Positions 9,850-17,674 of a DNA stretch of 48,871 bases are shown piece by piece. The stretch's first letter is position 1. The number at the start of each line of letters is the position of its first letter. A program made the position numbers and the translations under genes. The notes below the pieces were generated by a model. It searched no databases, was not told where the DNA came from, and was given only the letters and a program-made list of their open reading frames with translations. Where the stretch lies: assembly GCA_028345955.1 (NCBI GenBank), contig JAOMEO010000009.1, positions 1-48,871 of the forward strand. Direction: 5' to 3'. Source of the DNA: Candidatus Thioglobus sp. (GTDB taxonomy: Bacteria; Pseudomonadota; Gammaproteobacteria; PS1; Pseudothioglobaceae).

Positions 9850-10748
9850 GCTTCGATGAGATAAAGCAGTAGTGCCTTTTGAGCATGCAAGCGATTTGCA
9901 GCTTCATCCCATACTACACTCTGCTTGCCGTCAATCACATCTGCGCTAACTTCTTCACCACGGTGTGCAGGAAGACAATGCATAAAGAGAGCATCACTGT
10001 TGGCGACAGACATCATTTTTTGGTTAACCTGGTAGCCTTTGAAAGCTGATTCTCGCTGTTTTTGTTCCGATTCTTTTCCCATACTTGTCCAAACATCTGT
10101 CACCACAAGATCGGCAACTTCACAGGCATCCATTGAGCTATTGCAATAATTGATATTGTTTTGATAGCTTTCAACAAATGATTGATTTGGTTCATAACCT
10201 TTTGGGGAAGCGATAGTTAACTCAAAGCCGAATATTTCAGCTGCTTGCATATAAGTCTGACAAACGTTATTACCGTCACCAATCCAAACTACTTTTTTTC
10301 CATTTATCGACCCTCTTTGTTCTTGATAGGTCATTAAATCAGCTAATATTTGGCAGGGATGTGACAGATCAGAAAGAGCATTAATGACAGGTTTATTTGA
10401 GTATTTAGAGAATTCAATAATGTCTTCGTGAGAGGATATTCGGAGCATCACAGCGTCAACCATAGAGCTTATAACAATTGCACTATCAGTTATCGGCTCA
10501 CCCCTACCTAGCTGTATATCATTGTTTGAGAGAAAAAGAGCATGACCACCCAGTTGTGTCATTCCTGCCTCAAAAGAAACCCTAGTTCGAGTCGATGATT
10601 TATCAAAAATCATTGCTAGGGTTTTATTTTTGAGTGAATTATTGATTACACCCTCATTGTGGTCCTTTTTAAGAATTATTGCACGATTAATAATGTCCTG
10701 CAATACTTCGAAAGAGAGATTATCAAAATCGATAAAATGTTTTGTCAT
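9846..10748 (-). CDS. argF: Ornithine carbamoyltransferase
   Basis: Forms citrulline from ornithine and carbamoyl phosphate in arginine synthesis. The length is 300 residues. Carbamoyl-phosphate motif SSTRTR (51-56), HPCQILADL (near 130) and the ornithine loop [12 protein letters not shown] near the C-terminus are all present. It lies 8 bp downstream of argD on the same strand, so the two form a short argD-argF operon. It converges with queH, the two genes sharing 4 bp at their stops with no intrinsic terminator between them. Whatever controls the leader upstream of argD should control argF too. Confidence 0.96.
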   Translation of the reverse strand: MTKHFIDFDNLSFEVLQDIINRAIILKKDHNEGVINNSLKNKTLAMIFDKSSTRTRVSFEAGMTQLGGHALFLSNNDIQLGRGEPITDSAIVISSMVDAVMLRISSHEDIIEFSKYSNKPVINALSDLSHPCQILADLMTYQEQRGSINGKKVVWIGDGNNVCQTYMQAAEIFGFELTIASPKGYEPNQSFVESYQNNINYCNSSMDACEVADLVVTDVWTSMGKESEQKQRESAFKGYQVNQKMMSVANSDALFMHCLPAHRGEEVSADVIDGKQSVVWDEAANRLHAQKALLLYLIEA

Positions 10749-10756
10749 AATATGTC

Positions 10757-11920
10757 CTATGCTTTGATTAATTTTATAATCTTTTTAATCAAAATGTCTA
10801 CCTCTTGCTGTGTGATAATTAGTGGAGGCAACATTCTAATCGAGTTCCCTGCGATGTTAATCAATAATTCGTCATCCAACGCTTTTTGAAGTAACTGAGT
10901 GCAATCAATAGTACTTTCATTGAGTCCAATGCCTATCATTAAACCTTTGACACGAATCTGGGTCACCGCGGAACAGTCTTCAAGATTTTTTTTGAGTTGG
11001 TCATTAATATAGTTACTCATCGCATTAACGTTATCAAGGATTGCGTCTTCTTCAAAAACATCTAAAACGCTCAAAGCAACTTTACAGACCAATGGGTTGC
11101 CTCCAAAAGTTGAACCATGACTCCCAGTTATAAGCATTTCAGAGGCCCTTCCTTTTGCTAGGCAGGCACCAATTGGGACGCCATTGCCAAGCCCTTTAGC
11201 TAAACAAAGTACATCAGGAGTTAGATTGTTGTACTGGTGAGCAAAGAGCTTACCGGTACGGCCCATACCAGATTGCACTTCATCTAAAATAAACAACCAA
11301 TCGTTCTCTTCGCACACTGCATTGACTTCTTTTAGATAATCCTTTTGAGGAATAATCACTCCTGCCTCGCCCTGGACAGGCTCCAACATCACGGCGACAA
11401 TATTTTTATTATCGCTGTATTGCTTGATAGCTTCGACATCGTCAAAATCGACATGTATAAATTCACTCATCAGCGGTGAGAAACCAGCTTGAACTTTACT
11501 ACTCCCTGTCGCAGAAAGTGTCGCCATTGTACGACCATGAAAACTTTCTTTTGCGGTCAAAATAACTGGTATATCTATGTTTTTCTGTCGAGCAAAAAGT
11601 CGAGCAATCTTGATCGCCGCCTCATTAGCCTCGGCACCAGAATTAGAGAAAAAAACTTTATCCATATTGGATAACTTGCACAGTCGCACCGCAAGCTCCT
11701 CTTGGTGCTCAATACGATACCAATTCGAAGTGTGTAATAGTTCTTGAGATTGCTCTACAATGCTTTGAGTAATTTTAGGATGGCAATGACCAAGATTAAC
11801 CACTCCAACTCCCGAGAGTGCGTCAAAATATCTCTTACCAGAGGTATCAGTGAGCCAGCAACCACTACCACTAGTGAAAGTCACATCGAGAGGTGAATAG
11901 TTTGACATTAAATTTGACAT
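10757..11920 (-). CDS. argD: Acetylornithine aminotransferase
   Basis: PLP-dependent class III aminotransferase converting N-acetylglutamate semialdehyde to acetylornithine. It often also serves lysine synthesis as succinyl-DAP aminotransferase. At 387 residues it is typical. Motifs include YFDALSGVGVVNLGHCHP, FFSNSGAEANEAAIKIAR, FHGRTMATLSATG, the FILDEVQSGMGRTG metal/PLP segment, the Schiff-base Lys in CLAKGLGNGVPIGA and GSHGSTFGGNPL. ATG 11920 has only a weak SD (GGAA). The T-tract of an intrinsic terminator ends 13 bp upstream, so expression needs read-through from the minus-strand leader at 11934-12111. Confidence 0.95.
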   Translation of the reverse strand: MSNLMSNYSPLDVTFTSGSGCWLTDTSGKRYFDALSGVGVVNLGHCHPKITQSIVEQSQELLHTSNWYRIEHQEELAVRLCKLSNMDKVFFSNSGAEANEAAIKIARLFARQKNIDIPVILTAKESFHGRTMATLSATGSSKVQAGFSPLMSEFIHVDFDDVEAIKQYSDNKNIVAVMLEPVQGEAGVIIPQKDYLKEVNAVCEENDWLFILDEVQSGMGRTGKLFAHQYNNLTPDVLCLAKGLGNGVPIGACLAKGRASEMLITGSHGSTFGGNPLVCKVALSVLDVFEEDAILDNVNAMSNYINDQLKKNLEDCSAVTQIRVKGLMIGIGLNESTIDCTQLLQKALDDELLINIAGNSIRMLPPLIITQQEVDILIKKIIKLIKA

Positions 11921-11933
11921 AATGTTTCCGGTT

Positions 11934-11967
11934 AAAAAAAATAAAAAAGCCCCATAATGGGGCCTTT
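11934..11967 (-). terminator. Intrinsic terminator immediately upstream of argD (candidate attenuator)
   Basis: Read on the minus strand, AAAGGCCCC (11967-11959) pairs with GGGGCTTTT (11953-11945) around a 5-nt ATTAT loop, followed by a long T-run down to 11934. On the plus strand the hairpin has only three Ts after it, so it is oriented with argD. There is no upstream gene on this strand except a short leader ORF, which points to attenuation rather than an ordinary gene end. Confidence 0.8.
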
Positions 11968-11988
11968 GAAACTAAGTTTAATGCATTA

Positions 11989-12078
11989 TTAGTGCAATAG
12001 AGCCGCCATTGATATAACTGTCAGAAGACCAAGTCTTCGAACCATATTTCTTCTTAAAATCTTTACGGTGCTTAGCAT
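11989..12078 (-). CDS. Putative arginine leader peptide upstream of argD-argF
   Basis: A 29-codon ORF starting at ATG 12078 and ending TAA at 11989, which is 22 nt before the terminator hairpin. It contains two adjacent Arg pairs, RR at residues 9-10 and RR at 14-15 (AGA AGA and CGA AGA). Codons 14-15 fall in the 5' arm of a perfect 6-bp hairpin, GAAGAC-TTG-GTCTTC (12038-12024). The sequence ATGGCGGC (12009-12002), near the ORF end, can pair at 6 of 8 positions with the 5' terminator arm GGCCCCAT (11964-11957), a possible antiterminator. A weak SD-like GAAAGAG precedes the ATG. Short and without recognised homologs, so provisional. Confidence 0.4.
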   Translation of the reverse strand: MLSTVKILRRNMVRRLGLLTVISMAALLH

Positions 12079-12105
12079 TACTCTTTCAAAATAATTAAAG
12101 GATTA

Positions 12106-12111
12106 ATTATA
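12106..12111 (-). promoter_or_regulatory. -10 element of the argD leader promoter
   Basis: A perfect TATAAT on the minus strand, 27 nt upstream of the leader ORF start. No strong -35 is seen. The predicted start is near 12099. The other strand of the same intergenic region carries the hpf 5' region. The 324-bp gap (11921-12244) holds this promoter, the leader ORF and the terminator; I see nothing else in it. Confidence 0.5.
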
Positions 12112-12244
12112 TCCTAGTCTTGTGTTTATATTTTTCTGAAATTCTATTTAAAAAAAAGATAAAAAACTCAACATTTGTTAGAACTTTATGACACAATAGA
12201 GTTGTTTTTATTTATATTTTATTTCATTCATTTAAGGGGTAAAA

Positions 12245-12538
12245 ATGCAATTAAACATCTCAGGCCACCATCTCAATATAACTCCATCTCTCAAGCAACA
12301 TACAAACGAAAAACTCTCAAAAATTAAACACCACTTTGACCAAGTAATGAATGTCAATATGATTTTGGAAGTACAAAAAGACGTTCAAACAGCTGAGGCT
12401 ACGATTCACGTGAGGGGCGCTGATTTATTTGCAAAAGCGGAAAGTCATGACATGTATAAATCGATTGACAAACTCATTAATAAGTTAGATTCACAAATAC
12501 TAAAGCACAAAGAAAAATTACATAGCCACAGAGGCTAG
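12245..12538 (+). CDS. hpf: Short ribosome hibernation-promoting factor
   Basis: Binds the 30S decoding region and promotes 100S ribosome dimers in stationary or starved cells. The 97 residues form a single S30AE domain: it begins MQLNISGHHLNITPSLKQHTNEKL and continues with beta-strand AEATIHVRGADLFAKAES and helix DMYKSIDKLINKLDSQILKHKEK. This is the short form without the long C-terminal dimerisation domain. AGGGG at 12235-12239 is a good SD. In many proteobacteria hpf follows rpoN. Here it stands alone between the argD leader and mgtE. Confidence 0.93.
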   Translation: MQLNISGHHLNITPSLKQHTNEKLSKIKHHFDQVMNVNMILEVQKDVQTAEATIHVRGADLFAKAESHDMYKSIDKLINKLDSQILKHKEKLHSHRG

Positions 12539-12617
12539 TCCATATAAATTATAATATGTCCAATTTTTTCATAACAAGCTTAGCTTGATATGTTCCTTTT
12601 GATGACGGATTGTAATT

Positions 12618-13973
12618 ATGGCTGAAATTGAACTCACTTCTTTCGAAGAGTGCCTGCAAAATTTAATGACCGCCCTAGAAGCTTCAAATCATGAGGATGC
12701 TAAAGAACAACTTAAAGATTTGCATCCAGGTGAAATAGCACTCCTTCTGGAAGCCATAAAACCAAAGGACCGGACTGTTATTTGGCCAGGGATAGAGGTT
12801 TCTATTCAGGGTGAGGTGCTAAAGGAGGTTAACGAGGATGTTCAATCTCAGCTGATCGATGAGATGTCGGTTGACGCCTTGGTTAAGGCAACTGAAAATC
12901 TAGATACTGATGACCTGGCTGATATTGTTCCAAATCTCCCGGAATCGGCTGTCCATAGTCTGTTACTGACATTAGATTACAAGCACAGAGAACACCTCAA
13001 CAAGGTCCTGAAATACCCTGAAGACTCTGCCGGAGGATTAATGAATACCGACTTCATAACGGTCAGACCAGACGTCACTATCAGTGTTGTTATTCGTTAC
13101 TTAAGACTGCTTAAGGAGATGCCTGTCGACACAGATCAGGTGTTTGTTGTTGATAGGAATTTTACTTATCTGGGTTCTCTTCTCATATCAACCCTACTGA
13201 CAGAGGAACCTGAGCAATTCATCATGTCGCTAATCAATAGTGATTTTTCAAAGCCAATACATGCCGACACAGATGAAGCTGAAGTGGCACTCCTTTTTGA
13301 GCAAAGAAATTTAATTTCTGCCCCTGTGATTGATGAAAACAATCAATTGGTTGGAAGGATCACGATCGATGATGTGGTTGATGTTATCCTAGACCAGGCC
13401 GAACACTCAGTGATGTCAATGGTTGGTTTGGATGAGGATGAGGACGTTTTTGCACCGATTTTTCAAAGCACAATGCGTCGCAGTATCTGGCTTGGTGTGA
13501 ACTTAGTGACTGCATTTATTGCGGTATATTTTATTGGTTTGTTCGAGGCAACATTACAGCAAAAAATTGCCCTAGCGATTCTAATGCCTGTAGTTGCCAG
13601 TATGGGCGGTATTGCTGGTACTCAAACCCTAATCATAGTGACAAGAGGTATAGCAACTGGTAGGGTGACAACAGCCAATATCAAATCTCTAATTAACAAA
13701 GAGGTTGCAGTTAGTGGACTGAACGGCGTTATTTGGTCAATTGTCATTGCCTTAGTTACCTATTATTGGTTTAGCGATGTCGTATTGAGTGTTGTTATTG
13801 GTTTGGCTGTCATTGTTAATTTAGTTGTTGCAGCATTTTCGGGTGCGTTTTTACCACTTTTGTTGACTAAACTTAGAATTGACCCTGCTTTAGCGGGAGG
13901 TGTCATACTGACTACCATTACTGATGTGATTGGTTTTGTTGCCTTTTTAGGTTTGGCGGCGTTGGTGATCTAA
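12618..13973 (+). CDS. mgtE: Magnesium transporter MgtE
   Basis: Mg2+ channel/transporter gated by cytoplasmic Mg2+ sensing. The 451 residues fit the family. An N-terminal superhelical MgtE_N domain (1 to about 130) includes LKDLHPGEIALLLEAIKP and the DLADIVPNLP repeat. Two CBS domains follow (about 135-255, with YPEDSAGGLMNTDFITVRPDVTI and VGRITIDDVVDVILDQAEHSVM). The C-terminal membrane domain has five hydrophobic segments with the pore motif PVVASMGGIAGTQTL and the ending TTITDVIGFVAFLGLA. A TATAAAT/TATAAT-like stretch lies in the 79-bp gap upstream. I see no M-box-sized leader. Confidence 0.95.
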   Translation: MAEIELTSFEECLQNLMTALEASNHEDAKEQLKDLHPGEIALLLEAIKPKDRTVIWPGIEVSIQGEVLKEVNEDVQSQLIDEMSVDALVKATENLDTDDLADIVPNLPESAVHSLLLTLDYKHREHLNKVLKYPEDSAGGLMNTDFITVRPDVTISVVIRYLRLLKEMPVDTDQVFVVDRNFTYLGSLLISTLLTEEPEQFIMSLINSDFSKPIHADTDEAEVALLFEQRNLISAPVIDENNQLVGRITIDDVVDVILDQAEHSVMSMVGLDEDEDVFAPIFQSTMRRSIWLGVNLVTAFIAVYFIGLFEATLQQKIALAILMPVVASMGGIAGTQTLIIVTRGIATGRVTTANIKSLINKEVAVSGLNGVIWSIVIALVTYYWFSDVVLSVVIGLAVIVNLVVAAFSGAFLPLLLTKLRIDPALAGGVILTTITDVIGFVAFLGLAALVI

Positions 13974-14032
13974 TCCAAGAGGTATAAAACTTCTGCTAAG
14001 AACTTCAAATACGATTAATTATTAATAACCTT

Positions 14033-14338
14033 ATGAAGCTTGTATATACTCATGAAAATCGCTTAATAGTTCTTAATGTGAGGAACATTTTGAGCGATCA
14101 TGGAATTGAAGTTGTTCTTAATAATGAATATGCATCGAGCGCTGCAGGCGGTTTGGCCCCTATCGATACATGGCCGGAAGTATGGATTGCAAATGATGAC
14201 GATTTTGGCTCATCGATGAAAATTATTGACTCGCTCGATGTTGAACTTATGACAGTGATGTGGCAGTGCCGTGAATGCCTTGAAAAGAACGATGAAACGT
14301 TCGACTATTGTTGGAACTGCAAGCGAGATAGATCTTGA
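14033..14338 (+). CDS. DUF2007-family protein with C-terminal zinc ribbon
   Basis: A 101-residue cytoplasmic protein. The N-terminal part (VYTHENRLIVLNVRNILSDHGIEVVLNNEY) matches the DUF2007 'putative signal-transducing' ferredoxin-like fold, with the AAGGLAPIDTWPEVWIAND continuation seen in that family. The C-terminus carries C79-x2-C82 and C93-x2-C96, a plausible zinc ribbon (WQCREC...CWNCK). The biochemical function of the family is not established. The gene heads a row of small plus-strand genes (VOC, LysE, GNAT, membrane protein) with short gaps. Confidence 0.75.
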   Translation: MKLVYTHENRLIVLNVRNILSDHGIEVVLNNEYASSAAGGLAPIDTWPEVWIANDDDFGSSMKIIDSLDVELMTVMWQCRECLEKNDETFDYCWNCKRDRS

Positions 14339-14382
14339 TATTTCAGCACTAACTATTTGGATGATTTGATGGAGCTTAATTT

Positions 14383-14796
14383 ATGAATGTTTTTCATCTA
14401 GCATATACAGTTACCGATCTTGATTCTGCAAGAAGCTTCTATGGTGAACTTTTGGGGTGTCAAGAGGGCAGAAGCACAGACAGCTGGGTTGACTTTAATT
14501 TTTTTGGCAATCAGCTGTCGCTTCATGTTGGAGAGGTAGTTAAAAGAAGCAAAACAACTTCAAAGGTGGATGATATCTCCGTTCCTATGCCTCACTTTGG
14601 TTGTGTTCTAGATTGGAATAGTTTTAATGATTTGGCTGATAAACTTCAATCAGCAGGTATTGAATTTATTGTTGAACCAAATGTTCGATTTAAAGATTTA
14701 CCAGGAGAGCAGGCGACCATGTTTTTTGAGGACTATTCTGGTAATGCGATTGAACTTAAGGCTTATCGAAACCCCTCTGAAGTTTTTAGTAAATAG
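14383..14796 (+). CDS. VOC-superfamily (glyoxalase/dioxygenase-like) protein
   Basis: A 137-residue protein with two beta-alpha-beta-beta-beta modules. MNVFHLAYTVTDLDSARSFYGELLG at the start supplies a metal-ligand His (HLAYTV). A second HFG segment follows in the middle, and the end reads FFEDYSGNAIELKAYRNP, with the final metal-ligand Glu in IELK. These features match VOC metalloenzymes such as glyoxalases, extradiol dioxygenase-like and fosfomycin-resistance-like proteins. The substrate cannot be told from sequence. It lies 19 bp before a LysE exporter. Confidence 0.85.
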   Translation: MNVFHLAYTVTDLDSARSFYGELLGCQEGRSTDSWVDFNFFGNQLSLHVGEVVKRSKTTSKVDDISVPMPHFGCVLDWNSFNDLADKLQSAGIEFIVEPNVRFKDLPGEQATMFFEDYSGNAIELKAYRNPSEVFSK

Positions 14797-14815
14797 TTAA
14801 TTATGAGGTCTGTAA

Positions 14816-15448
14816 ATGTTTGAAGTATTAAGCACCGAAACAATAATCGCTTTTGTTACCGCCTCGGTAATATTAAGTCTAGTTCCAGGTCCTGACAATC
14901 TTTTTGTTATGAGTCATTCAGCTCTAAAGGGTTGGAGGATTGGTTTTTACACCACACTTGGTCTATGTACAGGTTTAATAGGCCATACAGTTCTTGTTGC
15001 GATAGGTGTTAGTGTTATCTTTCAAACCAGTGCAATTGCTTTTAATGGACTGAAAGTTATTGGTGCATGTTACCTCCTTTATCTTGCATGGCTTTCGGTT
15101 CAAAACAAAGAGTTAAATTTAGGTGGAACTGACAAAAATAGTACAAATCGGTCCTACTACTTAACTGGCGTTATTATGAATCTAACCAATCCAAAAGTAG
15201 CGCTCTTTTTTTTGGTTTTTCTACCACAGTTTGTAAATACCAGTAACGACAATGTCACTATCCAAATATTTTTACTTGGTCTGTTATTTATCCTCAGTGC
15301 GCTTTGTGTTTTTACATCGATTGCATATCTAGCCAGTTTTCTTGAAAACTTCCTCAAGAAATCGAAAACGGTAAACAAAAACCTTAATATACTTGCAGCT
15401 ATAGTATATTTTACTCTTGCAATTAACCTATTTTTTGTCACCTGGTAG
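14816..15448 (+). CDS. LysE/RhtB-family amino-acid exporter
   Basis: A 210-residue inner-membrane protein with about six hydrophobic segments. The signature SLVPGPDNLFVMSHSALKGWRIGFYTTLG lies near residues 23-50, typical of the LysE/RhtB family, and MNLTNPKVALFFLVFLPQFV lies in the middle. The family exports amino acids and small metabolites such as homoserine, threonine or lysine. The substrate here is unknown. It lies directly downstream of the VOC gene and 15 bp upstream of the GNAT gene, so these may be cotranscribed. Confidence 0.9.
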   Translation: MFEVLSTETIIAFVTASVILSLVPGPDNLFVMSHSALKGWRIGFYTTLGLCTGLIGHTVLVAIGVSVIFQTSAIAFNGLKVIGACYLLYLAWLSVQNKELNLGGTDKNSTNRSYYLTGVIMNLTNPKVALFFLVFLPQFVNTSNDNVTIQIFLLGLLFILSALCVFTSIAYLASFLENFLKKSKTVNKNLNILAAIVYFTLAINLFFVTW

Positions 15449-15463
15449 GCAGTATTAATTTGA

Positions 15464-15883
15464 ATGAATATTACATCAATAATTTGTGACTACGAATCCC
15501 ATACTGAAGATATTTGTGCAATAAGGTACGAGGTTTTTGTTGGTGAGCAAAATGTACCTGAGGAACTCGAAATTGATGGTCTTGATGGTGAAGCGAAACA
15601 CGTTTTGGCTTTTGTTAATGATCTGCCAATAGGCACTGGAAGAATACTAAATGATGGACATATTGGCAGGGTAGCTGTTATAAAGAATTACCGAGGTCTT
15701 GGAATTGGTAAGTTAATTATGAAAGAGCTGATTAAGTGGGCCCAGGACATAAGTCTAAAAAAGGTTTGGTTGTCTTCTCAATGGCATGCTCATAGTTTCT
15801 ACCTAGATCTTGGCTTTGTTTGTGTTGGTGAGATTTATGAAGAAGCTGGAATTGACCACATTAAAATGTTTAGGTCACTTTGA
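15464..15883 (+). CDS. GNAT-family N-acetyltransferase (ElaA-like)
   Basis: The 139 residues comprise a single acetyltransferase domain. AIRYEVFVGEQNVPEELEIDGLD near the N-terminus is typical of the ElaA/YjcF-type GNATs. The acetyl-CoA-binding motif A is GRVAVIKNYRGLGIGKLIMKELI, read here as VAV...RGLGIG. Motif B follows as WLSSQWHAHSFYLDLGFVCVGE. The substrate is unknown. The stop codon overlaps the next gene start (TGATG). Confidence 0.88.
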   Translation: MNITSIICDYESHTEDICAIRYEVFVGEQNVPEELEIDGLDGEAKHVLAFVNDLPIGTGRILNDGHIGRVAVIKNYRGLGIGKLIMKELIKWAQDISLKKVWLSSQWHAHSFYLDLGFVCVGEIYEEAGIDHIKMFRSL

Positions 15884-16107
15884 TGAATTTTTCTTTAAAA
15901 ACTAGAATTAGTTTTTACACTAGTTTACTTTGGTTATTTTTTTCATTCTTTATTGCCACTACTTATTCCAAACTTAATGGTGAAATAATTGTGAGTTGGT
16001 TTGACTTTTATAATGTTTATTGGAACATATTCTATCTATTGAGTGTGCCTGTTTGGATATATTGGATAGTGATACGCCCTTATAATTGGATCAAGAAAAA
16101 GAAGTAA
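15883..16107 (+). CDS. Small membrane protein of unknown function
   Basis: About 74 residues from ATG 15883, whose first base is the last base of the GNAT stop codon. A TTG three bases earlier is also in frame. Two strongly hydrophobic segments (about residues 10-28 and 41-62) are rich in Phe, Trp and Tyr, and the end is basic (IKKKK), suggesting an N-in/C-in two-helix inner-membrane protein. I do not recognise a family. Tight overlap with the GNAT gene is the main support for it being real. It ends 3 bp before the left copy of the direct repeat that flanks the next gene. Confidence 0.6.
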   Translation: MNFSLKTRISFYTSLLWLFFSFFIATTYSKLNGEIIVSWFDFYNVYWNIFYLLSVPVWIYWIVIRPYNWIKKKK

Positions 16108-16110
16108 AAT

Positions 16111-16132
16111 TCCAAATTTCGTTTGATGTGTG
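16111..16132. repeat. Direct repeat, left copy (22 bp, flanks the oxidase gene)
   Basis: Identical over 22 bp to 17645-17666, in the same orientation. It begins TCCAAATTTC and ends GATGTGTG. The similarity extends a few bases leftward (TAAAA before one variable base) and rightward if one TG unit is skipped. It lies between the small membrane gene and the 3' end of the oxidase gene. Confidence 0.85.
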
Positions 16133-16172
16133 TGAGAGGAATATATTTAACTTGAGTAATATAACAATGGGT

Positions 16173-17585
16173 CTAGAGACCTAATTTATCCTCAACAAAG
16201 CTATTACGAAAAACTCCATTTGGATCATATCTAGAACACATATCACGAAATGTATGAATTTTTGGATAAAGTTGATTCACAAGTATACTGCTTTGCGGAA
16301 ACCACTTACCCCAATGAATGCGAGCCTGAAAAAGCTCAAACATGCTGTTTGCTAAAAAAGTTGCCAATGCATAAAATTCATCTCTTGGCTCGACATAAGT
16401 AATAAAACTAATTGCGTACCAATCTTCAGATACACCTGATGCCATAGATATTAATGTGTCGTCAGGCATTATCCTACGAAAGCAGATTGGGTAGTGATGT
16501 GTAAAGCACCCCTTAATTGAAGATAATGAGTCAAACAGCTGTGCTTTTTGTATCAATTCATTAGTAGAATCAGACAGCCGATGATGAGCGTCGTCTGCGT
16601 ACTGCAAAATATCCTTAATAAAACTAGCTGCTTCAACCACATGAGATCGAACGACAAAAGCCTCAAGCTCTAAATGTCTAAACAATTCATGCTTCATAAC
16701 TAAGGCACGGTCACTTCGATCAGTCACTAGCCAATTATGAAATACAAGAGCAGGAATAATGGAACGAAAAAAGATGTGGACTAATCGTCTGCTTCGCAGA
16801 ATTGATACAAACAACTTCATCACCAAATGCATACCGAGATCGATAACAAGAAACCAATATATACGATAAATGGCAGCAAACCCTCGACGTCGAAACTCAA
16901 GAGAAACAAGCCGCTCTTGGACAAAAAATTTCCAAGAGTGTGGCATTAAAAAAAACTGTTGCAAGGGCGCTTTCTTCTCCAATATAAGCACCTCTTCGAT
17001 AGTTTCACAAAATGTGGCTTTCTCCTGAACAAAATATTGTGGAATACAAGGCAGTGTCATCTCAACAATGACCCCAAGACAGCCAAGAGAACATCTTGCC
17101 GCCTGAAGTTCCACACCTTCAGTAATATCTACAATCTGTGCAGATTTACCATTATCGTCAAAACAAGCTAATTGTAGTGATTCGATATAGTGTGAAAGAC
17201 TATGTTTTCCAGAACCATGAGTGCCTGTAGCAGTTGCACCAGCAATAGTTTGCTGATCAATTAAACCAACTGAGGGTATGGTTAGTCCTTTTCGGTTTAG
17301 ATCTGCTAACAACTTTTTAACTATACAACCAGCGCCTACAGTAACGCTAGTTTTATAATCCTTTTCCTCGATTTTGACATAGTCGAAATGACTCATATCG
17401 ATTAGCACGTCTTCTGTTTCAATCAAGCCACTCCATGAGTGTTTTGAAGCAACAACTCGAATTTTGCCACTTTTATGTTTTTCAAGTATACCAATCAACT
17501 CATCTTTATTGATTGGAGAGTAAACATGTGATGGCTTGAAGCATAAATTACGTCCAAAGTTTTGTACGATTTTAGCTTGTTCCAT
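16173..17585 (-). CDS. FAD-linked aldonolactone oxidase (D-arabinono/L-gulono-1,4-lactone oxidase family)
   Basis: A VAO/PCMH-type flavoprotein of 470 residues. The FAD_binding_4 domain is clear: VVASKHSWSG with His49 at the position where related oxidases attach FAD covalently, VTVGAGCIVKKLL, and GATATGTHGSGKHSL (116-130). The C-terminal half ends with ARIHWGKWFPQ, the HWGK motif of ALO/sugar-lactone oxidases, and a Y-D-P-N-G-V-F tail. Members oxidise sugar lactones or alditols using O2. The exact substrate cannot be assigned. A hydrophobic stretch near residues 238-262 could associate with the membrane. The gene stands alone on the minus strand and is bracketed by 22-bp direct repeats, suggesting acquisition as a cassette. 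Confidence 0.85.
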   Translation of the reverse strand: MEQAKIVQNFGRNLCFKPSHVYSPINKDELIGILEKHKSGKIRVVASKHSWSGLIETEDVLIDMSHFDYVKIEEKDYKTSVTVGAGCIVKKLLADLNRKGLTIPSVGLIDQQTIAGATATGTHGSGKHSLSHYIESLQLACFDDNGKSAQIVDITEGVELQAARCSLGCLGVIVEMTLPCIPQYFVQEKATFCETIEEVLILEKKAPLQQFFLMPHSWKFFVQERLVSLEFRRRGFAAIYRIYWFLVIDLGMHLVMKLFVSILRSRRLVHIFFRSIIPALVFHNWLVTDRSDRALVMKHELFRHLELEAFVVRSHVVEAASFIKDILQYADDAHHRLSDSTNELIQKAQLFDSLSSIKGCFTHHYPICFRRIMPDDTLISMASGVSEDWYAISFITYVEPRDEFYALATFLANSMFELFQARIHWGKWFPQSSILVNQLYPKIHTFRDMCSRYDPNGVFRNSFVEDKLGL

Positions 17586-17644
17586 TTGAGTCTTATAATT
17601 TCAATATCAATTTAAACCTAGTATAAATCTAGAAATGATAAAAG

Positions 17645-17666
17645 TCCAAATTTCGTTTGATGTGTG
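17645..17666. repeat. Direct repeat, right copy (22 bp)
   Basis: Same 22-bp sequence and orientation as 16111-16132, offset by 1534 bp. It lies between the start of the oxidase gene and the end of the DJ-1-family gene. The two copies enclose exactly one gene with its upstream region. Confidence 0.85.
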
Positions 17667-17674
17667 AGGTAGAG

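Noticed and set aside
11986-12090. A second minus-strand reading frame in the argD leader encoding a basic, protein-like stretch (NAKHRKDFKKKYG...).
   Set aside because: It is open for about 35 codons but has a TGA just upstream and no ATG, GTG or TTG start. The overlapping frame has an ATG and Arg pairs. I kept only the latter, with low confidence.
12539-12617. Mg2+-sensing riboswitch (M-box) before mgtE.
   Set aside because: The gap is only 79 bp and has no M-box-like conserved stems; a full M-box needs well over 100 nt.
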